Of a stretch of DNA of 64,000 nucleotides, positions 1-13,513 are shown one piece after another. Source of the stretch: Leptobrachium leishanense. Lineage: Eukaryota; Chordata; Amphibia; Anura; Megophryidae. The stretch is taken from contig CM019067.1 in the NCBI GenBank assembly GCA_009667805.1, positions 249,399,721-249,463,720 of the forward strand. The letters run 5' to 3'. A model generated the notes under the pieces. The model worked only from the letters and a program-made list of their open reading frames with translations, ran no database searches and was not told the DNA's origin. Position numbers and translations under genes: made by a program. Numbering within the stretch: the stretch's first letter is position 1; each line of letters starts with the position of its first letter.

Positions 1-1080
1 TCAATTCCAATTAATTTGGATAACTGAAAACACTGGACTGTTTTTCAGCCTGTATGTTATCATGTAAAGGAGACAGGAAATATTACCATGTGTATATAGA
101 CTTCTCTATGAATTCTGGGAATTTAATAATATTCTTAGGATCAGAGATGAGTCAGTGTTGTTAGGCATATGGAAAAAATAAGGTTGCTTTTGGGTGTCGT
201 ATTAAGTGTAGAATTCCTTTGTGGACTGATTTTCCTTTTATGTTATGATATTAATCCCCCCCCCTTTGAAACACTATGATTCACACCATATTTATTTCTT
301 TTTTATACTTAGTCTTTCGGGTCACTGGGTAAATCCTCGTAATCAATTCTGCATGACAACCAGATTAACCTCTGAGTCCATAAGAGAATTGTTACAAAAC
401 ATAGCTTCTGTTTCATATGCAATAATGAAAGATAGAAAATCTGGGCTGTAAAAATAGAGATGAACAAAACAATCCTAGGGGCATAACGTATAGTGAGAAG
501 AGAATTAACTAATATAATAGGTTTTTTCAGTGTCTGTATAGGCAGGATAAAACAAGAATGTGTGAGACCAAGGTTCATTTTGAGTATTACAATTATGGCA
601 AATGTTGTACACTTGTGAAACACTAGAGGGAGCCAACACACCATCCTACAATGTATAGCTCCAATATAGCTACAAAGACAATGTCTGCAGTATCTGGTTA
701 ATCATCACAAAACTATCACTGCATTTATATAATTTACATTGGAACAACCTTAGTGACAAAGCCTCATTCTGCTTGTTTGGTAGTTAAGGACTTAAGCAGT
801 TTTGAAATGTGTGATAAATGTGTGTTAAAACAGAATTTCCACCCGATTCCATCCATTCCATCCGATTTACTGCACCCACACATATTATATACTGTTTTTT
901 AAAATACAGGGATGGCTTAACGTGATGTGACAAATACATATATACAGTAATATTTATCATTGAAAATGTAAACAAATATAAAACCAACAACATTTTTCAC
1001 AGATTTGGCATTAATAATGTGCGTATATTTTGAGCTGCCAAAAAGTAGTTCAGAATTAATTCATTCAGTTGTTCTTATTT
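1..1080. other. AT-rich DNA, no gene seen
   Basis: No ORF here has recognisable protein similarity, and I see no paired terminal repeats. The sequence is AT-rich and complex rather than simple-repeat. It may be single-copy intergenic DNA. Short ORFs in both strands are what random AT-rich sequence gives. Confidence 0.5.
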
Positions 1081-1084
1081 ATGT

Positions 1085-1692
1085 CTAAAGGATGCATGGA
1101 TATAATAAATAAGGTCCTATGAATATTAATAAAAAGGTCTGTTATAGAATTTAAAAAAAGCCATTTAAAAAAAAATCAAAAATTACGCCAAGAAAATCCA
1201 GAAAAATGCCTAAAAAATGTCTAAAAATAACTTACAGGGTTATTCAGAGAGGTGAAAACCAGGAAAATGACTGGAGAAGTGAAAATTCTAGGTCAAAATA
1301 CCAGAAAAATTCTCCCATTTATCTCACTTTCCAAATAGGCTATTTTGACCTAGAATTTTCACTTCTCCAATCAAACTCCCGGTTTTCACCTCTCTCTGAA
1401 TAACACTGTTAATAAAAAGACTTTTTGCTGCAATTAAAAATGATGGCTGAATAAAATTTTAATAAAAAGGGGGAATTTTTTCGTACATTGAAACCTATGG
1501 GATTCGCCTGTTTAAACCTGTCAAACGAAGCACCGAAAATCAGGGCATTTAGCCAACTTTTCGGTGCTGTTCAGCATTCTCTGACTAGATTAACCATTAC
1601 TTCTCTATGGGGAATTTCACTGCCACTGAAGGCTGCCGAATTGCACCATATTTCATTAGCAATTTGCCAATATTTGGCAAATTTAACAGTTT
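1085..1692. mobile_element. Degraded MITE of the GGTTATT family
   Basis: The stretch around 1105-1135 (a short AT-rich tract ending in a 'ctgttatag' motif) and the stretch from 1410 to 1690 match, in the same order, the interior of the element at 20500-21349. They share the block 'cattgaaacctatggg' near 1488. Terminal repeats are not clear here, so the ends are approximate. It is interrupted by the hairpin MITE at 1235-1408. Non-autonomous DNA transposon relic; no coding capacity. Confidence 0.5.
1235..1408. mobile_element. Palindromic MITE, copy 1 (CAGGGTTATTCAGAG ends)
   Basis: The element starts CAGGGTTATTCAGAGAGG and ends with the inverted equivalent CTCTCTGAATAACACTG, and the two halves fold on each other for most of their length. 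It is flanked on both sides by TTA (1232-1234 and 1409-1411), a candidate 3-bp target duplication of the kind made by PIF/Harbinger transposases. Related copies lie at 22887, 37394 and 56067. It sits inside an older repeat whose interior is uninterrupted at 20890-21060. Confidence 0.8.
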
Positions 1693-2136
1693 AATGAGAT
1701 GGAGGAGGGAATGTTTAGATAAGGCAGCATGGGTTATTGTTCTTTAGGCTACTCGAGAGAAGAGATGGCAACTGAATGCAATACCATATGCTTAAATACT
1801 TCAAATCTACCCCCCTGGTGATGTCCTTGGAATACATCCCACATGATACAATGAGATTTGAGACAGTGATCCACCCATAGGCTCCATTATATGGCCATTG
1901 CCACATAGTGAAGAGCAAGTGAAGATACTGGGGGGAGGGGGCAGTTTACAACACAAAACATCACCAAATAGATGCACCCAGTGACACATATAGACTAGAG
2001 TAAAATATTTCCTCAACTAAACAAACAAGAGAAAAGCAAAGCACATATAAGATATCAGCAAAAGACGGAGCACCGGGTGGATGTGAATCAAGTGACAGCT
2101 ACAGCGTGAGTGCATGACATACGTGGAATGTATGTA

Positions 2137-2137
<1 letters not shown>
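1693..2137. other. Unassigned DNA, no gene seen
   Basis: Complex sequence with short chance ORFs on the minus strand. No protein family, terminal repeat or RNA motif was recognised. Confidence 0.4.

Positions 2138-2169
<32 letters not shown>
2138..2169. repeat. (AT)n microsatellite
   Basis: Uninterrupted AT dinucleotide run directly abutting the first Tc1 terminus. TA is the Tc1 target, so the run is both the insertion site and a likely place for slippage. Confidence 0.9.
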
Positions 2170-2172
<3 letters not shown>

Positions 2173-2353
2173 TTGTGTTCAAAATTATTCAACCCCCACT
2201 GAAATTGAGTGTTTTGGCCAGTTTGACATTGATCATTCAGTCATCTTGCTTACAATTAAATCAAAGAGGCACGTGTAGGCCAGACAAATATAACATAACA
2301 TTTATAATGAAATAACCACAAATGTCTTTTCTGTGCTCACATCATTATCAGTT

Positions 2354-3396
<1,043 letters not shown>

Positions 3397-3448
3397 GTTT
3401 GTAACCACACCAGTAAATGTCTAGAAGGAGCTGAGTATCACAGTCATT

Positions 3449-4674
3449 TTAACCCTTTCGCTGCTGAGGCTTTTCCGCCCCTGTGCTGAGGTCATTTTTT
3501 ACCTGTTTTGCGCATCATGTTTAAACGTGTTTTGAAGGCTTATTTTAGTATATGACACTGACATATTATATATCGTTCTTTCCGTCAGACTCGGTAGATT
3601 CATAATATGTCATTATTATATGTATACGTTATGTCATGTCTGTATATTATAACAAAAAATGCAATAAAATATGTATTTTCAATAATTTACAACGTGTAAA
3701 GTGTTTTTTTCCACATTTTAACATGCGAGCAATTGCGGTTATATTTTGTATGGGGTGCGCTTGTTAAAAAAATTAGAGATGGGGTCTCGTTACATTTTTT
3801 TTTGGGGAAAATGACACTATTTTTAACAAACGCACCGCATACAAAAATCGTTAGTGCAGCATCATTGTTCACATTATAATTGAAATGGGAACAATATTGC
3901 TGCATTAACAAACCCAAAAAAAGAAAAAAAAGTGTTTATTTTTCTTTTTTTAATTTTTTTTTAATTTTTTTTTTTTTTTTTTACAACATTTTTAACTTTC
4001 ATGTTTGGTATCGTTGGAACGGCCATGCTCTGGCCGATCCAACGATATCAAAATTTAACCCCTAGCTGCCACGGATCGGGAGATAGGGAGTTCATTGGAA
4101 CTCCCTATCTCCACAGTTGGTGGCAGTTAGGGGTTAACTGTAGGACTGGCGTCATCGTGCTACGCACGATGACGCCAGTCCTCTGGGGGAGTTCCCGGAA
4201 GCTTGGCCGACATCCAAGATGTCGGCCAGCTCCCGGGAAGGATCGCGAATCGGCGCTTTTCAGCGCCGATTTGCGATCCAGCTCCCCAGGGGTTAATGCC
4301 AGGCATCATTTGGAAGGGCAGGCTGTGCCCTTCCAAATGATGCCTGGGTTAACCCCCTGTGCGCCGCCGATCGGGAGGGAGAGAGGTCCGAAGGACCTCC
4401 CCCCCCTCCCTTTCAGGCGCCTCCTCCGCACATGCGGGGGGGGGCGCCTGAATTAGGTGTCATCGCGCCCCCGCGATGACACCTAATAATGGCGGCTGCT
4501 GGTCCGGATGCCGGGCTGACATCCAGGATGTCAGCCCGCACCGGAGGGGCCAGCGATCGGCCGGAACCCGGCCGAACGCTGACCCCAATGTGAGGACGCG
4601 CTCAGCGCGTCCTCAGCACACCAGCGGTAATGCTGAGGACGCGCTGAGCGCGTCCTTAGCATTGAAGTGGTTAA
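3449..4674. mobile_element. TTAA element B, copy 1: hairpin-chain MITE
   Basis: Bounded by TTAA on both sides (3449-3452 and 4671-4674), with short imperfect inverted ends (CCCTTTCGCTGCTGAGG against CCACTTCAATGC). TTAA duplication is the mark of piggyBac-type transposition. The half from about 4008 to 4670 is a run of roughly a dozen stem-loops, for example 4143-4183 around GGCGTCATCGTGC and 4455-4488 around GGTGTCATCGCG. The other half is AT-rich with long T runs. There is no credible protein; ORFs at 4001-4456 and 4476-4718 merely read through hairpins. Other copies: 6281-7506 and 26654-27896 (inverted). Confidence 0.88.
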
Positions 4675-4989
4675 AGCTGCCTAATTGGTGCTTATTATGC
4701 TTTATTGCTGCTCCGTGACATCCACAGGTGTTTTCAATACCTGATTGAAAACACTTGAATGAACCTCTGTTCTTCAGAGTGGTAGTCTTTAAGGGGTTGA
4801 ATAATTGTGTCAATGAAGAATTCACAAAAGAAACATTTACTACTGTATTACAAAACAATTGATGTCATTTTAGTTGCATATGGTTCTTTAAAAAGTCCTT
4901 GTAGGATTTCATTCTGAATACAATTACAAATGTACACTAATTCCCTAAAACCCTTTACAGCATTGGGGGTTGAATAATTTTGAACACAA

Positions 4990-5007
4990 ATATATTATAT
5001 ATATATA
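4990..5007. repeat. (TA)n microsatellite at duplication junction
   Basis: Short TA run separating the two head-to-tail Tc1 copies. Matching TA runs flank the pair at 2138 and 7823, so recombination or slippage between them is a simple route to the duplication. Confidence 0.8.
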
Positions 5008-5189
5008 CAGTTGTGTTCAAAATTATTCAACCCCACTGAAATTGAGTGTTTTGGCCAGTTTGACATTGATCATTCAGTCATCTTGCTTACAATTAAATCA
5101 AAGAGGCACGTGTAGGCCAGACAAATATAACATAACATTTATAATGAAATAACCACAAATGTCTTTTCTGTGCTCACATCATTATCAGT

Positions 5190-6228
<1,039 letters not shown>

Positions 6229-6280
6229 GTTTGTAACCACACCAGTAAATGTCTAGAAGGAGCTGAGTATCACAGTCATT

Positions 6281-7506
6281 TTAACCCTTTCGCTGCTGAG
6301 GCTTTTCCCGCCCCTGTGCTGAGGTCATTTTTTACCTGTTTTGCGCATCATGTTTAAACGTGTTTTGAAGGCTTATTTTAGTATATGACACTGACATATT
6401 ATATATCGTTCTTTCCGTCAGACTCGGTAGATTCATAATATGTCATTATTATATGTATACGTTATGTCATGTCTGTATATTATAACAAAAAATGCAATAA
6501 AATATGTATTTTCAATAATTTACAACGTGTAAAGTGTTTTTTTCCACATTTTAACATGCGAGCAATTGCGGTTATATTTTGTATGGGGTGCGCTTGTTAA
6601 AAAAATTAGAGATGGGGTCTCGTTACATTTTTTTTTGGGGAAAATGACACTATTTTTAACAAACGCACCGCATACAAAAATCGTTAGTGCAGCATCATTG
6701 TTCACATTATAATTGAAATGGGAACAATATTGCTGCATTAACAAACCAAAAAAAGAAAAAAAAGTGTTTATTTTTCTTTTTTTAATTTTTTTTTAATTTT
6801 TTTTTTTTTTTTTTTACAACATTTTTAACTTTCATGTTTGGTATCGTTGGAACGGCCATGCTCTGGCCGATCCAACGATATCAAAATTTAACCCCTAGCT
6901 GCCACGGATCGGGAGATAGGGAGTTCATTGGAACTCCCTATCTCCACAGTTGGTGGCAGTTAGGGGTTAACTGTAGGACTGGCGTCATCGTGCTACGCAC
7001 GATGACGCCAGTCCTCTGGGGGAGTTCCCGGAAGCTTGGCCGACATCCAAGATGTCGGCCAGCTCCCGGGAAGGATCGCGAATCGGCGCTTTTCAGCGCC
7101 GATTTGCGATCCAGCTCCCCAGGGGTTAATGCCAGGCATCATTTGGAAGGGCAGGCTGTGCCCTTCCAAATGATGCCTGGGTTAACCCCCTGTGCGCCGC
7201 CGATCGGGAGGGAGAGAGGTCCGAAGGACCTCCCCCCCTCCCTTTCAGGCGCCTCCTCCGCACATGCGGGGGGGGGCGCCTGAATTAGGTGTCATCGCGC
7301 CCCCGCGATGACACCTAATAATGGCGGCTGCTGGTCCGGATGCCGGGCTGACATCCAGGATGTCAGCCCGCACCGGAGGGGCCAGCGATCGGCCGGAACC
7401 CGGCCGAACGCTGACCCCAATGCGAGGACGCGCTCAGCGCGTCCTCAGCACACCAGCGGTAATGCTGAGGACGCGCTGAGCGCGTCCTTAGCATTGAAGT
7501 GGTTAA
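6281..7506. mobile_element. TTAA element B, copy 2
   Basis: Bounded by TTAA at 6281-6284 and 7503-7506. Same hairpin chain as copy 1, duplicated together with its Tc1 host and so not an independent insertion. One substitution (near 7423) and a few run-length differences separate it from copy 1. Confidence 0.88.
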
Positions 7507-7822
7507 AGCTGCCTAATTGGTGCTTATTATGCTTTATTGCTGCTCCGTGACATCCACAGGTGTTTTCAATACCTGATTGAAAACACTTGAATGAACCTCT
7601 GTTCTTCAGAGTGGTAGTCTTTAAGGGGTTGAATAATTGTGTCAATGAAGAATTCACAAAAGAAACATTTACTACTGTATTACAAAACCAATTGATGTCA
7701 TTTTAGTTGCATATGGTTCTTTAAAAAGTCCTTGTAGGATTTCATTCTGAATACAATTACAAATGTACACTAATTCCCTAAAACCCTTTACAGCATTGGG
7801 GGTTGAATAATTTTGAACACAA

Positions 7823-7842
7823 ATATATATATATATATATAA
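7823..7842. repeat. (AT)n microsatellite
   Basis: AT run on the right of the tandem Tc1 pair. Confidence 0.85.
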
Positions 7843-7844
7843 GT

Positions 7845-7965
7845 ATGTGATATGAAGAAAATAATGGTATCTTTAGAAAGTCAATTTAATGGTGAGAAAA
7901 AAGAGTATATAATACAATTGCCAGTAATATGCAGAATCAACCAAAGGGTAAGTGAAAAGCATATT
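7845..7965. mobile_element. Fragment of TTAA element A
   Basis: About 100 bases match the part of element A at 28200-28270: 'gatatgatg', then 'aataatggtat', 'agaaagtc' and 'atttaatgg' in the same order and spacing. No ends are visible, so this is an old truncated copy. Confidence 0.6.
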
Positions 7966-8523
7966 AAAGGGACAGCATTTGTAAATATCACAGTGAGACC
8001 ATGCAATATATATTTTAATTGGTTTTACATGAGTATAAAATAGTGAAACTCTATTCTCCTATATCACGAGAATCAAATGTGTAAATTGTGACTATGTAAC
8101 CTGTGTATATCTGGCTCTAATACTAGCCAGTGCCTCACCAGTCACTGACCTCACCGCACGTCCCTGACCCTAGGTATTGATCCCTATTACACTCATGATT
8201 TCTTTCTGTATAAAAGGGTACTTTGTCCAAATTGTTCGTAGCAGGACTGTTCCACATACTAGCTGGGCATGGTGAGGGAGCCTCATTAGCAAATCCGATA
8301 ATATATTTTCTTACATGTAAATGTTTATGTAGAATGTATATAGATACTGAATAGCACACCAGTGTTTCCCATTACCAACTAGAACAATTGAAACATTTTC
8401 ATTTAAAGTGCATGTCTAATAAATTATTTTAAAACATTTTTAAAAAAAGGGAATTTTACTCAGCTGTGGTTAAACATAAAGCATTAAATAGCCCGTCTGC
8501 AAAAGGGTTAAAATAACGCACTT
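7966..8523. other. Unassigned DNA with a small dispersed repeat
   Basis: No gene seen. The block 8093-8165 ('ctgtgtatatctggctct', then 'gccagtg' and 'cactgacct') recurs at 50297-50370 in the same orientation, so it belongs to a dispersed repeat of unknown type. Confidence 0.45.
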
Positions 8524-9196
8524 AGGGCCCTACTCCCTAGTGTGTGCTAAAATGGGGGTGCTAACGGGGAAAATCTGCGCCTGCAGGCTTCCCTGTAGCG
8601 TCCCCAATTTAGTGCCATATTCGGACTAGTCGCTAGCTGAGCACCTCACCCTGGAATGCAGCTCTAACCACTGGAATACTTGCTTCTACTCCCCCGGAGG
8701 TTTGCACTTCCGGGCGCAAGCCCTGCGCTGCGAAGTGATCTCGGAGGGAGACTGAGAACTATTTGTTCCCAGTCTCACTCTGCTCGCGGACAGGAGAAGC
8801 GGCAGATCGGGTCACCATTCTTACTGTGGGATGAGAGGTGAGTATGGGATTTATTGGGGGAGTTTAAGGGGTGCCAAATGATTTTGCAAATGTGGAATCA
8901 GTTAGCACCAGCTTTTAGGACTCGCTAAAATTTTGCCTTGCGCTTCCCAGCGGTAATTAGCGCTAACACTTTGTAACACCTTACTTATCCAAATGCTAAT
9001 TAATGACTGCGCCCCCCATGATGAGTATAGCGCAAAGGACAGTAAGCTTGCGGAAGCTAGCGCAATCAGTGATTTCTTACGGGTTTAGCGCCAGGAAGGT
9101 AATATGGGGTGGCATGCGTTAAACACACTTATTCTGGCGATAACGCTTACATATCCGAATGCGAATGTTAGCGTTCACTAGGGAATAGTGCCTTTA
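8524..9196. mobile_element. MITE, GGGCACTATTCC family, copy 1
   Basis: Left end AGGGCCCTACTCCCTAGTG and right end CACTAGGGAATAGTGCCTTT are imperfect inverted repeats. The interior shares blocks with 23986-24290 and 36164-36828 ('gctaacggggaaaa', 'gatgagaggtgagtatg'). Noncoding. No clear target duplication was identified. A splice-donor-like GGTGAGTAT lies at 8837-8845. Confidence 0.65.
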
Positions 9197-9385
9197 ATCT
9201 TGTGCTCATAAGTGCAGACAGCCAAAAAGTGTGTTTGTCGATAATATGTTGCTGTCGTGCAAGAATTTAAAGCATTGGTATAGCAATCCTTTTTTATCTC
9301 TGACAAATTCAATTGAACTTGTTAAGAAACTGCTTTCCTGATTTACATCCATTATTTATTTCCTACCTAGCAATTTGTTCCTGTT

Positions 9386-9402
9386 AAAAAGAGATTCTGC
9401 AG
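9386..9402 (+). repeat. Target site duplication, left, of L1 insertion
   Basis: Seventeen bases, AAAAAGAGATTCTGCAG, repeated exactly at 10334-10350 just after the A-rich tail. This length is typical of L1-type target-primed insertion. Confidence 0.9.
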
Positions 9403-10333
9403 GTCACAGTCCATAAGAACTGTTACAAGGTCATGGTGCGGTGGTACATACACCCGAGCCTCCGAGCCAAGATGAGCCCGGGGGCGCTGTCGACCTTCTT
9501 TAGGAGGTGCGGGGCTGAGGAGACGTATCTGCACGCCTGGTGGGACTGCGGCATGGTCAGACCCATTTAAACGGAAGTGTTTGGCGATCTGAGTAGGGCG
9601 CTAGGCATACATTTACATCCGGACCCTTGGATGGCGCTCCTTAACTGCGCACACCCGGGGCGCGCCTCACGCTCGGCGAACACTCTCTGGTCTCTAGGGT
9701 GTCCGCAGCAGTATGTATCAGTTTGGCTAAGACTTGGAAAGGCCCCCCTCCCCCGCGCCAGCTGATAGAGGCTAAAATTTGGCACATGGTTACCATTGAA
9801 CGCCTGACGGCTGTAGTACTTGACCGCATGGCTCACTTTGAGGTGGTTTGGTCACCCTGGTTGGCGGCGTTTGCATCCCCGGCCTCTGCTCGTATTACCT
9901 TCTCTTCTTGGGTTAGATGCAGGTTCAGAATGGGGTGGGCTCACAGTTTCCCCCTCCCCTTCTCATACCCCTTTTTTTTTTTCTCTCTCTTTTTTCCCCT
10001 CTTCCTCTTTTCCTTCTTATTTTTTTATTTTTTTATTTTATTTATTGCCCGCTGCTCTCGACTTCCTGTTGATCCTCACCCCTAATCTCAGATTGCCATG
10101 TAAAGATTGTCTCCCTAAGTACCCATGTTTTAGGGCACTGGACGCTGCAGATTCGTCTGTGCTCTATATTTTAAAACTGAAGGAGCTGTTAGTTAAGAAC
10201 ACTATTACGACTATATTTGTACTGGTCCTCTTCGGCTTGTGAAAGTAACGCACCTGATATAAGACCCTGTTGGTATTTCTCCTTTCTGTATTGCTTACTG
10301 CCCTTCAATAAAAATTTGTTGAATTTTAAAACA
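9403..10333 (+). mobile_element. 5'-truncated L1 retrotransposon
   Basis: Flanked by a perfect 17-bp target duplication and ending in 'caataaaaattt' followed by an A-rich tail. It contains only the last part of ORF2 and the 3' untranslated region, including a T/C-rich tract at 9969-10040. About 930 bases, so most of the element was lost at insertion. Confidence 0.88.
9430..9870 (+). pseudogene. L1 ORF2 C-terminal fragment
   Basis: ORF2 of L1 encodes endonuclease and reverse transcriptase; this is only its far C-terminal end. The translation shows the zinc-knuckle-like CGAEETYLHAWWDC pattern (C...H....C) followed by PDPWMALLN. After a frame change near 9700 it continues as AKTWKGPPPP and EAKIWHMVTIERL. 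These blocks and their order match the L1 ORF2 tail. An in-frame TAA lies near 9570. Family-level identity is sure; function is lost. Confidence 0.85.
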
Positions 10334-10350
10334 AAAAAGAGATTCTGCAG
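10334..10350 (+). repeat. Target site duplication, right, of L1 insertion
   Basis: Exact repeat of 9386-9402. Confidence 0.9.
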
Positions 10351-10955
10351 ACTTCTCTCTCCTGATGTAAACTCACTTACCAGCTTCCACCTTCAAACTA
10401 AGCGGCCTGAAAAATCCCTTACCTGAGATCCCGGGGTGCAGAGGACGCCGTGATTCGCCATTCCCCTGGCTGCGAGCAACAGAAAACTGGGGACAACCAG
10501 TTTGCATTGCTCTTCTGCAACTCCTGTGGTTCCTGCGCGATCTCAAGCAGAACTTCTGCAGGGTCGAGCTGGACTTCAAGGAGTCTTGTAGCTCCTGCAG
10601 CTCCTGCAGCTCCTGCAGGAGCTGATTCCAATGACAGAGCGCAATGCCGCTGCCGGTATCAATCAGCAATTGAAAAAATATTCTTGCTCGAGCTACTGAT
10701 GAAGCTAATCAGCCACATTAGAACCGGTAATGGTGAGCCCCAAATGGAAAAAGGATTCTGCATCTTCTTCCCATTTGTGGTTCGGCATTAACAGCTGAGT
10801 TGTAATCTAGCCTGTTGTTTCCTGGACTTAAATGACCATTTAGACATGTCAGCATTGTCCCACCATCATTTCGATTAATCCAACCAAACATCAAGCGCAT
10901 GATAAATAATAAAAAAATAAAAAAATTCTATGGGAGAAGTTGTATATTTGGACTA
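10351..10955. other. Unassigned DNA, no gene seen
   Basis: ORFs on both strands here arise from a short GCTCCTGCA tandem run at 10590-10622. No protein family was recognised. Confidence 0.4.
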
Positions 10956-11283
10956 TACAGTCAGGTCCAGAAATATTGGGACATCGATACAATTCTAACA
11001 TCTTTGGCTCTATACACCACCACAATGGAGTTGGAATGAAACAAACACAATGTGCTTTAACTGCAGACTATCAGCTTTAATTTGAGGTTATGTACATCCA
11101 ACTCAGGTGAACGGTGTAGGACTTAAAGGACTAAAGGTAATGGGACAATTGACTTCTCAGCTGTTCCATGGCCAGGTGTGTGATATTCCCTCATTACCCC
11201 AATTACAATGTGCAGATAAAAGGCCCAGAGTTCAGTTCAAGTGTGCTATTTGCATTTGAAATCTGTTGCGGTCAACTCTCAAG

Positions 11284-13479
11284 ATGAGATCCAAAGACCT
11301 GTCACTATCAGTGAAGCAAGCCATCATTAGACTGAAGAAACAAAACAAACCCATCAGAGAGATAGCAAGAACATTAGATGTGGCCAAAACAACTGTTTGG
11401 AACATTCTCAAAAAGAAGGAGGCACTGGTGAGCTCAGCAACACCAAAAGACTCGGGAGACCACGGAAAACAACTGTGATGAATGACAGAAGAATTCTTTC
11501 CCTGGTGAAGAAAACACCCTTCACAACAGTTGGCCAGATCAAGAACACTGTCCAGGAGGTAGGTGTATGTGTGTCAAAGTCAACAATCAAGAGAAGACTT
11601 CACCAGAGTGAATACAGAGGGTACACCACAAGATGTAAACCATTGGTGAGCCTCAAAAACAGGAAGGCCAGATTAGAGTTTGCCAAACAACACCTAACAA
11701 AGCCTGCACAGTTCTGGAACAAGATCCTATGGACAGATGAGACCAAGATCAACTTGTACCAGAGTGATGGGAAGAGAAGAGTATGGAGAAGGAAAGGAAC
11801 TGCTCATGATCCTAAGCATACCACCTCATCAGTGAAGCCGGTGGTGGTAGTGTCATGGCGTGGGTAGTGGCATGGCTGCCAATGGAACTGGTTATCTTGT
11901 ATTTATTGATGATGTGACGGCTGACAAAAGCAGCAGGATGAATGCTGAAGTGTTTCGTGCAATATTATCTGCTCACATTCAGCCAAATGCTGCAGAACTC
12001 ATTGGACGGCGCTTCACAGTGCAGATGGACAATGACCCAAAGCATACTGCAAAAGCAACCAAAGAGTTTTTGAAGGGACAGAAGTGGAATGTTATGCAAT
12101 GGCCAAGTCAATCACCTGACCTGAATCCCATTGAGCATGCATTTCACATGCTGAAGACAAAACTGAAGGGAAAATGCCCCTAGGACAAGCAGGAACTGAA
12201 GACAGTTGCAGTAGAGGCCTGGCAAAGCATCACCAGGGATGAAACCCAGCGTCTGGTGATGTCTATGCGTTCCAGACTTCAGGCTGTGATTGACTGCTAG
12301 GGATGTGCGTTTTGGAATTTCCACAAAATTTCCCGATTCGTGTTTTCGGATGCGGCCGATTTTCCGAAAATTTTTAGATCTGAAAATGGCAGATCCGAAA
12401 AGTTTTCCGAGCCGAAACAAAATATTTTCGAATGGACTTGAAATGTGTCAAATCGAAATTTATTTTCACTCCATTCATGATTTCGGTTCCATTCGTGATT
12501 TCGGTTCCAGCTGTTTTATTCTGAAATTCTATGATGACTGTCCACTTCAAAGTTGTTGGGAAATTCAGGAGTGATCTTCAATACTCTATGTCCAAGACTT
12601 AAACCAAAAGGACATCTCTTGGTTGAGGTTAATTAAGAGGTTAACACCTGTCCTGGCCAAACCTCTGCAGGAACCCAAGATCCTACCCTAACCATATAAC
12701 AGAAACTGTAACCTAACCTTAGGTTTCGGAGATCAAAAATGGCCGAACAGATCACATGTTTCTGATATTCCAAGTCATTGATACAGAAATATCAGAAGCT
12801 TCTGATATTCAGAATTGGCCATTTCCGATCCTTACAGAATCCGATATTGTCATCGGTGATTCTTTTAACCATCACTTGCAACTATTAAGGCTATAAATAA
12901 AATATTGTTTTTTTGAAGGATCTGAGAGCAGAAACATTTCAGCGCCGGCCACCCTTTCAGGATGACCACAGTCTGATTTACATATGGTGTAGCCTACACT
13001 GCAATGGCACCAACGAGCCAATACCAGAACAGGGTGTCACTGTAGGGCAGGTCACTATTGTTCCCGTTGTCAGCAATCTCAAATACCTTGTTTTGACCCT
13101 TAGAAATCTAGGCTTCTGCTAAAATGATATCATAAAAGTGGAGATGGTCCACGTTGTTAAAGGGATACTTTATTGAAAAACAGTTCACATTCTTTTCCTC
13201 TAAATAATTGGGCAGATCCTGCTGACAGCCTCTGCTATATATATGTGAATTTACACGCGAGCAGCTCCTCCTCTTTGGTTCAGGGACTACCAAACTTTGA
13301 AACGAGGAGAACAGAGGTTCCGAAAAATACGAAAATTTCCGAAATCTCGAAAAGTCGATACAAAAAACGAGCTAAGTGACCCGAAAATACGAAAAATGGT
13401 CGATATTCCGAAAAAAAAATGTACATGAAAAACGAGTCGAACCGAATCGAAAAGTTTAAACATCCGAACGAGCCGGAAC

Positions 13480-13513
<34 letters not shown>

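Noticed and set aside
4001..4718. ORFs of 151 and 80 residues, repeated at 6834-7550
   Set aside because: They cross perfect stem-loops of the TTAA element and repeat only because the element is duplicated; no protein family is seen.
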